The notes under the pieces are model-generated. The model ran no database searches and was not told where the DNA came from. It was given only the letters and a program-made list of their open reading frames with translations. This document shows positions 53,872-63,379 of a DNA stretch of 64,000 nucleotides, in pieces. The stretch is from Salinivirga cyanobacteriivorans (GTDB lineage: Bacteria; Bacteroidota; Bacteroidia; Bacteroidales; Salinivirgaceae), in assembly GCF_001443605.1 (NCBI RefSeq), contig NZ_CP013118.1, positions 2,429,501 to 2,493,500 of the forward strand. The letters are read 5' to 3'. The translations under genes and the position numbers were made by a program. Numbering within the stretch: position 1 is the stretch's first letter; each line of letters opens with the position of its first letter.

Positions 53872-54309
53872 ATGGGTAAAAAATTATTGTTGGCCTCAGA
53901 TCATGCCGGTTTTCCAATGAAGCAGCATATTTATCACTGGCTAAAGAAGCATGGATACGAAGTAACAGATTTGGGAACAGATGGAGAAGAAAGTGTTGAT
54001 TACCCTGATTTTGGTCATAAGCTTGGTTCCATGATTGATGAGAATGATGAATATATTGGTATAGGCCTGTGCGGAAGTGGAAATGGAATGAATATGTCTG
54101 TTAGTCAGCATTCGTCAACGCGCAGTGCTTTGTGTTGGAATACGGAAATTGCTTCTCTTGCACGCCGCCACAACGATGCCAATGTATGTGTTTTGCCCGG
54201 CAGATTTGTAACCCAAAATCAGGCTGAAGAAATAGTAGAGAAATTTCTTAACACAGGTTTTGAAGGAGGACGTCACGATAATAGAGTTAAAAAAATACCC
54301 CTTAAATAA
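53872..54309 (+). CDS. rpiB: Ribose 5-phosphate isomerase B
   Basis: The 145-residue enzyme interconverts ribose-5-phosphate and ribulose-5-phosphate. It has ASDHAGFPMKQHI, catalytic Cys67 in GLCGSGNGMNMS, and HNDANVCVLPGRF with His100. The GSGNG form replaces the more usual GTGxG loop. The Rrf2 gene starts 6 bases later, so the two are probably one transcript. Confidence 0.93.
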   Translation: MGKKLLLASDHAGFPMKQHIYHWLKKHGYEVTDLGTDGEESVDYPDFGHKLGSMIDENDEYIGIGLCGSGNGMNMSVSQHSSTRSALCWNTEIASLARRHNDANVCVLPGRFVTQNQAEEIVEKFLNTGFEGGRHDNRVKKIPLK

Positions 54310-54315
54310 AAAATT

Positions 54316-54753
54316 ATGCTTTCGAATACATGTAAATACGGTATACGTGCCATTATTTACCTTGCTCTGGAAAATAGTGATAAAAAAGTTGGTATTAAAC
54401 AAATAGCAGAAGATTTGGATATACCAAGCCCGTTTTTGAGTAAAATTCTTCAGGTTTTAGCTAAGAATAAAATTCTAACATCAACTAAAGGACCACATGG
54501 TGGTTTTGGTTTAGGTAAAAGTGCCGAAGAAATATCTTTAATGGATGTGGTAAAAGTGATTGATGGCATGGACTTTTTTGAAACTTGCCTTATTGGGCTG
54601 AAAAGTTGTACTGATCCAGATGCCTCAGTACGCTGCCCAATACATAATCAGTATGAGCCTATCAGACAGGAGACCCGGCAATTATTTGAGAACACTTCAA
54701 TAGCTAAACTGGCAGATTCCATAAAACTTTCTGGCGGAGAAATCAGGATTTAA
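54316..54753 (+). CDS. Rrf2-family regulator, Fe-S type
   Basis: The 145-residue protein has the Rrf2 winged helix (YGIRAIIYLAL, VGIKQIAEDLDIPSPFLSKILQVL, STKGPHGGFGLG). Three cysteines at 91, 98 and 107 (CLIGLKSCTDPDASVRC) match the region that binds an iron-sulfur cluster in IscR and NsrR. It probably senses Fe-S status, oxygen or nitric oxide. No isc/suf genes are adjacent; it is paired with rpiB instead. Confidence 0.9.
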   Translation: MLSNTCKYGIRAIIYLALENSDKKVGIKQIAEDLDIPSPFLSKILQVLAKNKILTSTKGPHGGFGLGKSAEEISLMDVVKVIDGMDFFETCLIGLKSCTDPDASVRCPIHNQYEPIRQETRQLFENTSIAKLADSIKLSGGEIRI

Positions 54754-54852
54754 CATGAAATTATTGGTGTTTTTTTGCATAATTGACAGACAATTACGTT
54801 ATTGAATGAAACAACTATGAGATTTAATTTCAGAATATATAATACATGATTT

Positions 54853-55740
54853 GTGAAAGCTAAAATAGCGCTTCTTTTATTACTCATTACTGTTCATCTA
54901 GGTGCCCAGGACAACAATCGCAATGAAGTAAAAACGGTTGTTGATGATTTTATACAGGCAATGAATCAGCAGGATACAAAGACGTTATTAACACTCATGG
55001 ACCGGAATATTGGTTTTATGACTGTTTTTTTCGATGGCAAAAAAAGTATCTTAGCTGCTGAAAGTGTTGAAATGTTTATTGAGAACATTGAAAGTACCTC
55101 ACCCGGAATGATTAAAGAGGAGCTGTTAAATTATAAAATAACAGCATCTGATGCACTTGCCACTGTATGGAGTGAGTACAATTTCTACGTAAGTGGTTCG
55201 CTTAGTCATTGCGGCGAAAATGCTTTTCAGCTTTATAAATCGCCCAAAGGCTGGAGAATAATACAAATAACCGATACCCGCTACAATAAAGAGAAATGCC
55301 GTATTAAAACGCCTACCGATAAATATGAACGGAAAGCAACCCTCATAAAATTTATAGATAACTGGCACAGGGCAGCATCAAAAGCAGAAATGCAACCATA
55401 CTTTAATGCTATGTCTGATGACGCAATTTATGTAGGCACAGACCCTGATGAATTCTGGACTAAGCCTCAATTTAAAGCGTGGGCAAAATCATATTTTGAA
55501 GATGGCAAAGCGTGGCACTTTGAAACCATTAAGCGCGACATTTTTTTTACAGATGATGAAGATCTGGCATGGTTTAATGAAAAACTTAATACCTCAATGG
55601 GAACTTGCCATGCAACAGGTGTTGCAGTGTATACAAGAAATGGCTGGAAGATTAAATACTATCAACTATCTGTTACTGTTCCAAATGAACTACTTGAGGA
55701 TTTTCTGGAACTCAAAAATTCAACAAACGTAAAGGAATAA
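54853..55740 (+). CDS. Exported protein with two NTF2/SnoaL-like domains
   Basis: It starts with GTG at 54853 (MKAKIALLLLLITVHLGAQ), a clear signal peptide cut near residue 19. Two SnoaL/DUF4440-like domains follow: residues about 25-145 (VKTVVDDFIQAMNQQDTKTLL ... GWRIIQI) and 155-285 (FIDNWHRAASKAEMQPYFNAM ... GWKIKYYQLSVTVP). Such domains form cone-shaped pockets in enzymes or binding proteins; no catalytic residues are recognisable. Two copies in one secreted protein suggest internal duplication. Role unknown. Confidence 0.75.
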   Translation: MKAKIALLLLLITVHLGAQDNNRNEVKTVVDDFIQAMNQQDTKTLLTLMDRNIGFMTVFFDGKKSILAAESVEMFIENIESTSPGMIKEELLNYKITASDALATVWSEYNFYVSGSLSHCGENAFQLYKSPKGWRIIQITDTRYNKEKCRIKTPTDKYERKATLIKFIDNWHRAASKAEMQPYFNAMSDDAIYVGTDPDEFWTKPQFKAWAKSYFEDGKAWHFETIKRDIFFTDDEDLAWFNEKLNTSMGTCHATGVAVYTRNGWKIKYYQLSVTVPNELLEDFLELKNSTNVKE

Positions 55741-55815
55741 ATCAATGGTTTTTTGATCATCGTAGAGATGCTTTCAAAAACTTTGTGTTTTTTTGTGAAG
55801 GTAAATATTACGGAT

Positions 55816-57594
55816 ATGAGGCGATTTTTTATTTATTCTGTTTTTTATGTTTTGTTGCTGATATTGTATGGTTGCGCCAAAGAGGCTGCACCAACTGGTG
55901 GTCCCAAAGACTTTGATCCTCCTGTGGTGATCGAGGAAAAACCCCCTAATTATACTACAAATTTTTCTGAAAATAAGGTGAAGATATATTTTAATGAGTT
56001 CGTAAAACTTGAAAATTTACGCGAAGAGCTTCTTATATCTCCTCCGTTCGAGGAATTGCCAAAAATGATCGTCAAAGGAAAAAGATTGGTAATTAATTTA
56101 CCCGACTCTCTCCCGGAGCAAAAAACTGTAAATCTGAGTTTTTACAACGCAATTGTAGATGTAAACGAAGCTAATGTATTAAAAAATTATCAATACGTTT
56201 TTTCCACATCCGATCAAATAGACACAAGTTTTATTGATGGACGACTCATAGATGCTGAAACAGGAAAACCTCTTGCTAATGAGCTCGTTTATGCCTATGA
56301 ATCTTTTGAAGATTCGATCGTTAGTAAAACATTACCCGATTATATTGCAAGAACCAACAAGCAAGGCATTTTTGTAATTAATAATCTTGGTGATGGGCCA
56401 TATAAATTGTTTTCGTTAAAAGACAGAAACAGAAATAACCTGTATGATCAACCCACCGAAGGAACAGCATTTTTAAATGACTCCATATTGCCGGCGATTG
56501 AATGGACAACCATAACCGATACCATTAAACTTATTGATAGTATAATGGTTGAAAAAGCGGATACTACATACCGCGATTCTGTTTATGAACAACGGGTGCA
56601 GGTAAGTAAATTGAAACCGTTTCAATTGAGAATGTTTGTCAAAGATTATAAAAAACATTACCTAACGTATTCAGGCCGCCCGCGAAAAGGACAAATAGCA
56701 TTAAGCTTTAACAGATCTATTGCCGGTTTTGATTATAATTTTGAGTTATTATCACCCGGTCCATCAACAGACCAATGGTATAAAGAAGAGAAACTTACCA
56801 ATGACTCTCTTCTTTTATGGATAAAAGACCTTAAAATATATGAATCAGATACCATTCACTCTGTAATTACCTACCCATTTACAGATTCTGCAGGAAAAGT
56901 AGTTCAAAAATCCGATACAGTTTATTTGAATTATGATTTCTCAGAGCTCCAGAAAAATGATACAATATTAACCATTAATGGAAACCTTCGAAGAAACAAA
57001 CTGGACATCGATTCAACATTCAGAATCGGATTTTCAGAACCTTTAAAAAGTGTAGACGAAAGTAAAATTCAATTTCTAATTAATCTTGATACGGCCTATA
57101 CCCCCTATGATTTTAATTTTGATCTTTTACCCTCAAAACGTGAGGCCAGGGTGCTTTTTAAACAAGATTTGTACGGAAAATACCGGATAATAATGGACAG
57201 CGCTGCTTTTTTGGGTATACACTCCAACACCAATGACTCAAGTGTAATAACTTTTCAATATTTTGAAAAAGCTGATTACGGAAACCTCGTATTAAATGTT
57301 GATACACTTCCTGACAAGGCTGTTTTCCTTTTATACACTAAAGATGAGGAGTTATATGCAAAACAAAAGAACATCGTAAAAAAACCGGTAGAATTCAGGC
57401 AGCTACCTCCGGGAAACTATTATGTTCGCGTACTTATGGATGATAACCAGAACGGGAAATGGGATACCGGAGATTATTATAAAAAAGAATTCCCCGAGTT
57501 GGTTATTGCTTTTCCTTCAAAACTCATAATAAAAGCCAATTGGGATACAGAACAGAACTGGGAACTGAGTAAAACGCTCAAACTATATAAATAG
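55816..57594 (+). CDS. Ig-like (SbsA/Big_5) lipoprotein
   Basis: The start at 55816 (MRRFFIYSVFYVLLLILYGC) gives a lipobox LYGC. The 592-residue protein begins with AAPTGGPKDFDPPVV, then SbsA-like Ig strands (NFSENKVKIYFNEFVKLENLREELLISPP), a carboxypeptidase-regulatory-like insert (IDGRLIDAETGKPLANELVYAY) and a long beta-rich tail. This architecture is common in Bacteroidota outer-membrane lipoproteins and may bind the peptidoglycan or a surface glycan. It begins a same-strand run that continues with a glycosyltransferase. Confidence 0.85.
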   Translation: MRRFFIYSVFYVLLLILYGCAKEAAPTGGPKDFDPPVVIEEKPPNYTTNFSENKVKIYFNEFVKLENLREELLISPPFEELPKMIVKGKRLVINLPDSLPEQKTVNLSFYNAIVDVNEANVLKNYQYVFSTSDQIDTSFIDGRLIDAETGKPLANELVYAYESFEDSIVSKTLPDYIARTNKQGIFVINNLGDGPYKLFSLKDRNRNNLYDQPTEGTAFLNDSILPAIEWTTITDTIKLIDSIMVEKADTTYRDSVYEQRVQVSKLKPFQLRMFVKDYKKHYLTYSGRPRKGQIALSFNRSIAGFDYNFELLSPGPSTDQWYKEEKLTNDSLLLWIKDLKIYESDTIHSVITYPFTDSAGKVVQKSDTVYLNYDFSELQKNDTILTINGNLRRNKLDIDSTFRIGFSEPLKSVDESKIQFLINLDTAYTPYDFNFDLLPSKREARVLFKQDLYGKYRIIMDSAAFLGIHSNTNDSSVITFQYFEKADYGNLVLNVDTLPDKAVFLLYTKDEELYAKQKNIVKKPVEFRQLPPGNYYVRVLMDDNQNGKWDTGDYYKKEFPELVIAFPSKLIIKANWDTEQNWELSKTLKLYK

Positions 57595-57611
57595 TTACTT
57601 TAATATTTGAA

Positions 57612-58655
57612 ATGAATGATTATGAGCGAAAGACTGTGCTTATAGCTCCGCTAGACTGGGGGCTGGGGCATGCCACACGCATGATTCCTGTTATACGCTT
57701 TTTGTCTACGGAATATGAAGTTATAGTTGCTGCGCCCAAAAAGCTACATTACATTTTTAAAGAAACCCCGGCTAAAGTTTTAGCCTTTCCTGGCTATAAT
57801 ATTCAATATTTTAATTTGCCATTGTGGCTATCGTTGCTAATTCAGGGCCCTAAAATAGGGTTGCGTGCTTTACAGACCGTCCGCACAACCCGCCGGTTAA
57901 TAAAAAAACTTAATCCAGCAATTATTATAGCAGACAATCGCCCCTTTGTACAAAGCAAAAAAGTAAAATCTGTTTATATTACCCACCAGCTAACCATACA
58001 ACATGATAATGCAGTAATAAAAAAGGCTTTAAACGCGACGCACCGCTTTTTAATAAATAGGTTCGATGCTTGCTGGATACCCGATACAAACGATTCCTTT
58101 TTTGCCGGAAAGCTCTCGCAAGGAAAATTAAAAATTTCGAAATACTTTATTGGTGGTTTATCCAGATTTTCGACCATTGAAGGAAAAAACAAGTCAGCAT
58201 ACAAAACAGTATGTGTGTTGAGTGGGCCTGACCCTAAACGGGCACAATGGGCAAAAGAGATGAAGGAAATGTTTTCTTTTGAAAAGCAGAGTTTAATAAT
58301 AGGAGCTGTTCCGGGAAAAAACAGGTTTGTTAAGGATGGTAATATTACCCTTTCTTCTCACCTGAGTGATGACCTGTTTGCTGATGTTTTATTTAATGCT
58401 GAGAAAATAATTACACGAAGTGGCTATACCACAATAATGGATTTGTATCGATTAAAGCAAAATGCCCTGCTGATACCTACACCGGGTCAAGGTGAGCAAA
58501 AGTATCTGGCTGATTACCATAATGGGTTATATTTTTATAAATTTGTTTCAAATAGGCAAAAGGATATCTCTTTTCATGATATTCCCAATGACATTAAATC
58601 TAAATTTTGTACCAAACAGCAATTATTAATGCTGATAGAAAATAAAAAAAGCTAA
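57612..58655 (+). CDS. GT-B glycosyltransferase, MurG-like
   Basis: The 347-residue protein has a Rossmann-type N-domain with APLDWGLGHATRMIPVIRFL. The C-domain has ITRSGYTTIMDLYRLKQNALLIPTPGQGEQKYLA, which resembles the donor-binding part of MurG-like UDP-sugar transferases. No signal or membrane helix is visible, although the region around 68-85 is hydrophobic. Acceptor and donor are unknown. A polyprenol-phosphate mannose synthase homologue follows 82 bases later, so both may serve a glycan-lipid pathway. Confidence 0.8.
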   Translation: MNDYERKTVLIAPLDWGLGHATRMIPVIRFLSTEYEVIVAAPKKLHYIFKETPAKVLAFPGYNIQYFNLPLWLSLLIQGPKIGLRALQTVRTTRRLIKKLNPAIIIADNRPFVQSKKVKSVYITHQLTIQHDNAVIKKALNATHRFLINRFDACWIPDTNDSFFAGKLSQGKLKISKYFIGGLSRFSTIEGKNKSAYKTVCVLSGPDPKRAQWAKEMKEMFSFEKQSLIIGAVPGKNRFVKDGNITLSSHLSDDLFADVLFNAEKIITRSGYTTIMDLYRLKQNALLIPTPGQGEQKYLADYHNGLYFYKFVSNRQKDISFHDIPNDIKSKFCTKQQLLMLIENKKS

Positions 58656-58737
58656 TTGGTGTGGTCCAATGCGAAAAAATATCTCAATTTCAACAAAATA
58701 AATTTTTATCTTCGCTGTTTGTAAATATTAAAAATCT

Positions 58738-59499
58738 ATGCCCGTGACTAAAGCAGTAGTAATAATTCCAACATACAACGAAAAAGAGAATGTAGCACGT
58801 ATAATTGATGCCGTATTTAATCTGAACAGGGGTTATCATGTGCTTATTATAGACGATAATTCTCCTGACGGAACTGCTCAAATTGTTAAGGAGAAACAAC
58901 CCGAATCTGAAGGGAAGCTGCATATTGTAGAGCGCAAAGGAAAGCTTGGGCTCGGCACGGCCTATATCAAAGGTTTCGAGTGGAGCCTTGAGCGTGAATA
59001 CGATTATGTTTTTGAAATGGATGCAGACTTTTCGCACAACCCTGCCGATTTGCCCCGCTTGCTTGAGGCCTGTGAAAACGGTGCCGATTTGGCCGTGGGC
59101 TCTCGTTATGTGTCGGGGGTTAACGTAGTAAACTGGCCCATGGGCCGTGTGCTAATGTCTTATTTTGCATCTAAATATGTACGCGTAGTTACAGGGTTGA
59201 AGATTGCCGATACAACCGCGGGGTTTAAATGTTATTCTCGTAAAGTGCTTGAAGCAATTAACTTCGATCAGATTCGATTTAAGGGCTATGCCTTCCAGAT
59301 TGAAATGAAGTTCACTGCATGGCAGCTCGGTTTTAAGGTGGTTGAGGTACCAATCGTTTTTACCGATCGTACAGAAGGCACATCGAAAATGAGCGGAGGC
59401 ATATTCAACGAGGCTGTTTGGGGCGTTTTATCAATGAAAATGCGCAGTATTTTTGAAAGCACCAAAAAGAAACACCACAAGGTAGAGAATGCTAAATAA
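58738..59499 (+). CDS. Polyprenol monophosphomannose synthase (GT2)
   Basis: The 253-residue GT-A enzyme has VVIIPTYNEKENVARII, IIDDNSPDGTAQIV and the metal-binding DAD in EMDADFSHNP. GLKIADTTAGFKCYSRK and YAFQIEMKF follow, typical of Dpm1-like enzymes, which transfer mannose (or glucose) from GDP/UDP to a polyprenyl phosphate. It has no C-terminal membrane helices, like the short bacterial Ppm1 type. Donor sugar unproven. The next gene is dihydroorotase. Confidence 0.9.
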   Translation: MPVTKAVVIIPTYNEKENVARIIDAVFNLNRGYHVLIIDDNSPDGTAQIVKEKQPESEGKLHIVERKGKLGLGTAYIKGFEWSLEREYDYVFEMDADFSHNPADLPRLLEACENGADLAVGSRYVSGVNVVNWPMGRVLMSYFASKYVRVVTGLKIADTTAGFKCYSRKVLEAINFDQIRFKGYAFQIEMKFTAWQLGFKVVEVPIVFTDRTEGTSKMSGGIFNEAVWGVLSMKMRSIFESTKKKHHKVENAK

Positions 59500-59556
59500 T
59501 ACAGAAATTTTGGCTAATTAGTATTCGCAGTGTATATTTAAAAAAAACACACACGA

Positions 59557-60918
59557 ATGAATAAAATATTGATTAGTAACGCTACAATAATCAATGAGGG
59601 CAGGAAATTTCGAGGTAGCGTTTTAATTGAAGATAATTTTATTAAAACAATTTTTGAGGAGCCCTTTCCTCAAGCAGAAGGTCAGGTATATGATGCCAAA
59701 GGCAAATGGCTCATTCCCGGTGTAATTGATGATCAGGTGCATTTTCGGGAACCAGGATTAACTCATAAAGCAACCATTGCCAGTGAATCAAAAGCAGCTG
59801 TGGCCGGAGGGGTTACATCTTTTATGGAAATGCCCAATACTATACCTCAAACCACCACCCTGGAAGCTCTGGAAGAAAAAATCGAAAATGCTAATGCTGT
59901 CTCCCCTGCAAACTTTTCGTTCTATTTTGGTGCAACCAACGATAATGCCGAATTGCTTAAAAAGATCGATCCTGCAAAAACCTGCGGGGTAAAAGTATTT
60001 ATGGGGTCCTCTACCGGCAATATGCTTGTTGATGATGATAAAGTGCTGGAAACTATATTTAAAGAAAGCCCGGTAATTATTACAACACATTGCGAAGATG
60101 AATATACCATAAAAGAAAACACAAAAAAGGCAAAGGAAAAGCATGGCGATCAAATTCCTTTTTCAAAGCATCCCGAAATACGAAGTGCCGAGGCGTGCTA
60201 TTTATCAAGCTCCAAAGCCGTTGAGCTGGCCAATAAAACAGGTGCCCGCTTGCATATTTTGCATTTAAGTACAGCCAAAGAAATGTCGCTTTTTGCTGCT
60301 GGACATGTGTGTGATAAAAAAATTACAGCAGAAGGTTGTGTGCATCATTTATGGTTTGATGACAGTAGCTATGAGGAAAAAGGCAGCCTGATAAAATGGA
60401 ACCCCGCCATCAAATCGTCTGATGACCGCGAGGCATTGCGTGAAGCTGTGCGCTCGGGCCGTATCGATGTTGTAGCTACAGATCATGCACCGCATACTTA
60501 TGAAGAAAAAATGAACCCCTATATAAAAGCACCTTCCGGAGGCCCACTTGTGCAGCACTCTTTGGTAGCTATGATGGAAATGGCACATGAGGGTATTTTT
60601 ACCCCGGAGCTTGTGGTTGAAAAAATGTGCCACAATCCAGCCCGCCTCTTTCAGGTTAACCGCCGGGGATTTATCCGCGAGGGATTTTATGCCGATCTGG
60701 TTTTGATAGATCCAGACAGGAAATGGCAGGTTTCTAAAGAAAATATCCTCTATAAGTGCGGATGGTCACCTTTTGAGGGGCAGGAATTCCATTCAGCGGT
60801 AACACACACATGGGTAAATGGTTCCCTGGTTTATAATGAGGGAGAAGTACACGACACGCCTGCCGGAATGGCGCTTGAATTTAACCGAGACCGCAATAAT
60901 GAAAATTCTATTTGCTGA
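59557..60918 (+). CDS. pyrC: Dihydroorotase
   Basis: The 453-residue amidohydrolase forms dihydroorotate in pyrimidine synthesis. The metal site DDQVHFREPGLTHKATI and the VVATDHAPHTYEEK motif are present, with the MNPYIKAPSGGPLVQ segment of the long class I enzymes. The metal-bridging Lys seen in many class I enzymes is not obvious near residue 150, where KVFMGSST is found. It overlaps the next gene's start by 20 bases. Confidence 0.93.
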   Translation: MNKILISNATIINEGRKFRGSVLIEDNFIKTIFEEPFPQAEGQVYDAKGKWLIPGVIDDQVHFREPGLTHKATIASESKAAVAGGVTSFMEMPNTIPQTTTLEALEEKIENANAVSPANFSFYFGATNDNAELLKKIDPAKTCGVKVFMGSSTGNMLVDDDKVLETIFKESPVIITTHCEDEYTIKENTKKAKEKHGDQIPFSKHPEIRSAEACYLSSSKAVELANKTGARLHILHLSTAKEMSLFAAGHVCDKKITAEGCVHHLWFDDSSYEEKGSLIKWNPAIKSSDDREALREAVRSGRIDVVATDHAPHTYEEKMNPYIKAPSGGPLVQHSLVAMMEMAHEGIFTPELVVEKMCHNPARLFQVNRRGFIREGFYADLVLIDPDRKWQVSKENILYKCGWSPFEGQEFHSAVTHTWVNGSLVYNEGEVHDTPAGMALEFNRDRNNENSIC

Positions 60919-61837
60919 TACCACTCATCCCGCCTTACCTGAATTACTTGAAAAGGCCGGCTTCGAAAATGAAGAGTTCCGGTGTAGAACAAAAGATGAA
61001 TGTCTCGACATAATTGATCAGTATGATGGCATTATTATCCGGAGCAAGTTCATAATTGATGAGGAACTACTTAAGAAAGCCACAAAGCTTAAGTTTATAG
61101 GCCGTGTTGGAGCAGGCATGGAGAATATTGATGTAAAAGCTGCCGAAAGCCGGGGAATAAAATGTTTTAACAGTCCGGAGGGAAACCGCAATGCTGTGGG
61201 CGAGCATGCCCTTGGTATGTTATTGGCGCTTCAAAACAACCTTATAAGAGCTAATGCGGAGGTCAACCAGGGGAAATGGCGCCGGGAAGCAAACCGGGGA
61301 ACAGAATTGAAAGGTAAAACTCTGGGAATTGTAGGGTTTGGAAATACAGGCAGTGCCTTTGCGAAAAAGCTAAGTGGCATGGAAATGCGTATTTTGGCTT
61401 ATGATAAATATAAAAGCAATTATGCGCCGAATTATGTGGAAGAAACAAACATGCAAAATTTATTCGAGGCATGCGATATCATAAGCTTTCATGTTCCCCT
61501 TACCGATGAAACCCATTTTATGGTTGATGCTGATTTCATCAATGCTTTTGCCAAACCTGTAATTTTAATTAATACAGCAAGAGGTAAGGTGCTAAAAACC
61601 AGCCACCTGGTCGATGGTATGAAACGTGGAAAAGTTAGGGGTGCCTGTCTTGATGTACTCGAGTACGAAGCTGTATCATTTGAACACCTGCATAAAAAAG
61701 CATTACCTGAAGAATTTCGGTATTTAAGCGATAGCGATAATGTTGTGTTATCACCTCATATTGCAGGCTGGACACACGAGTCAAATATTAAACTCTCATC
61801 TGTTTTGGCAGAAAAAATAATTGCTGAATTTGCTTAG
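60899..61837 (+). CDS. D-2-hydroxyacid dehydrogenase (phosphoglycerate dehydrogenase-like)
   Basis: The start at 60899 (MKILFADTTHP) gives 312 residues and an overlap with pyrC; the longer frame reads back into it. The NAD domain has LGIVGFGNTGSAFAKKL. Catalytic residues are Arg in INTARGKVL, Glu near 264 and His in SPHIAGWTHES. Without a C-terminal ACT domain it is like short SerA-type enzymes; substrate could be 3-phosphoglycerate, lactate or another 2-hydroxyacid. Not resolved by context. Confidence 0.88.
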   Translation: MKILFADTTHPALPELLEKAGFENEEFRCRTKDECLDIIDQYDGIIIRSKFIIDEELLKKATKLKFIGRVGAGMENIDVKAAESRGIKCFNSPEGNRNAVGEHALGMLLALQNNLIRANAEVNQGKWRREANRGTELKGKTLGIVGFGNTGSAFAKKLSGMEMRILAYDKYKSNYAPNYVEETNMQNLFEACDIISFHVPLTDETHFMVDADFINAFAKPVILINTARGKVLKTSHLVDGMKRGKVRGACLDVLEYEAVSFEHLHKKALPEEFRYLSDSDNVVLSPHIAGWTHESNIKLSSVLAEKIIAEFA

Positions 61838-61851
61838 AAAAACCGAAGGGA

Positions 61852-63102
61852 TCAATTTTCCATAAAACGTACTATTTGAGCGGTTTTCCGTGTCTTTTGC
61901 TCAATCAAAACGTCATTGTTTTTTAATACTTTGCCAAGGCTCTCATTATTGTAATTTCTAATGGTTATAATTTCTGCATTGTCATTAAATTTTACATGAT
62001 AATGTTCTTGTAGTTCAGCAATGAAAGGATCAAACATATATTCAATTTGATCAATACAAATTGTAAAACTGGCAGCCGACATTTGAGCCAGTTGCACGCT
62101 TATATGCATGTCAGACAAAAGCTTAAAAATGTGGCTTATATCTGTTTCGGCTAAAAATTCGGGTGTTTTTGGTCTAATGCTGATTAACACCTGGTTTTGC
62201 TTTCGGATATACACTGGTAAAGTGCTTTTGCTATCGTCCACATTACCAATAAATGATCCTTTTTTCTGGGGCTCAATAAATGAATTCACAATAAGTGGAA
62301 TACCCCGTTCCTGCAGTGGCTTAATTGTTTTGGGATGAATAACTTTAGCTCCATAATAAGTTAACTCAATAGCTTCCTGGTACGAGAGCGCATCAATTTT
62401 TTGAGCATCGCTCATCCATGCCGGATCGGCATTCATAATGCCGGGAACATCTTTCCAAACCACAAGCTTTTTAGCATTGCAGGCGCTGGCAAGCAGCGCT
62501 GCAGAATAGTCGCTTCCTTCCCGACCTAAAGTTGTTGTTTGGTTATTGGTCGATGCGGCGATGAAACCCTGGGTAAGATAAATTTTATAGTTTTCAAAAG
62601 TAAAACGCTCCAGCGCAAATCGTTTTGTCAGGTTCCAGATAACGCCGGCCTGCTTAAAATTGCGATCTGTACGAATTACCTCTCTTATATCAATGTAATG
62701 TGCTTTAGTATTGAGAATATTAAAATAGGAGGCAATGATTTTTGTTGAGAGCAATTCACCAATTGAAACAATTTGATCATATTCATAATTAAAATCCAGA
62801 GAAGGAGTGCTTCGGAGTTTCTCCCATAAAGATTCATATATGCTATTCAGATTATCGGGGACATTTTGCTCGAACAGGTCGGAAATAATATTTTGGTGGT
62901 AATCTATGAGTTCATTTAAAGGTGTTTCTATATCTTTACCATTGAACCATAAACGAGCAATGTTTTCCAAACGGTTGGTGGTTTTTCCCATTGCCGAAAC
63001 CACAATAATAAGATTGTCATCGCATTGGTTTACAATCTTTACCATTTCTTTGATGGCACTGGCATCTTTTATTGATGCTCCTCCGAATTTATAGACCAGC
63101 AT
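61852..63102 (-). CDS. Aspartate kinase, monofunctional
   Basis: The 416-residue kinase begins VYKFGGASIKDASAIKEM, has REGSDYSAALLASACNAKKLVVWKDVPGIMNADP in its active site, and ends with ACT-like regions (SISVQL-type ISVQLAQMSAASFTICID). It makes aspartyl phosphate for lysine, threonine and methionine. The dehydrogenase half of ThrA is missing. It lies divergent from fbp, an order common in Bacteroidota. The catalytic domain opens with GGAS instead of the usual GGTS. Confidence 0.92.
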   Translation of the reverse strand: MLVYKFGGASIKDASAIKEMVKIVNQCDDNLIIVVSAMGKTTNRLENIARLWFNGKDIETPLNELIDYHQNIISDLFEQNVPDNLNSIYESLWEKLRSTPSLDFNYEYDQIVSIGELLSTKIIASYFNILNTKAHYIDIREVIRTDRNFKQAGVIWNLTKRFALERFTFENYKIYLTQGFIAASTNNQTTTLGREGSDYSAALLASACNAKKLVVWKDVPGIMNADPAWMSDAQKIDALSYQEAIELTYYGAKVIHPKTIKPLQERGIPLIVNSFIEPQKKGSFIGNVDDSKSTLPVYIRKQNQVLISIRPKTPEFLAETDISHIFKLLSDMHISVQLAQMSAASFTICIDQIEYMFDPFIAELQEHYHVKFNDNAEIITIRNYNNESLGKVLKNNDVLIEQKTRKTAQIVRFMEN

Positions 63103-63169
63103 ATGATTTTAGTTTATTTATAGTCAAACACAAGTTGTATGTTTTTCTGCTTTTCAAAATAGAAATTAG

Positions 63170-63177
63170 TAAGTTTG
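63170..63177 (+). promoter_or_regulatory. Possible Bacteroidota -7 element upstream of fbp
   Basis: TAAGTTTG matches TAnnTTTG, about 200 bases before the fbp start. The long distance makes this less sure than the others. Confidence 0.3.
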
Positions 63178-63379
63178 TAATATAAGGCATTAATTCATTA
63201 TCACCAATCTGATTATGTATGAATTGCCTGTTTTTTTTAAAAATTTACGCAAACGTTTGCGGTGGTTTTGTTTGTTAGTCAATGTCTTAATATTTGGCCG
63301 CTGGTTTTGGTCTATTTGCAGAAAAACATCAACTATAATTGCTTGTTATATAAATGCTAAATGCTTAAAAAATAATGCT

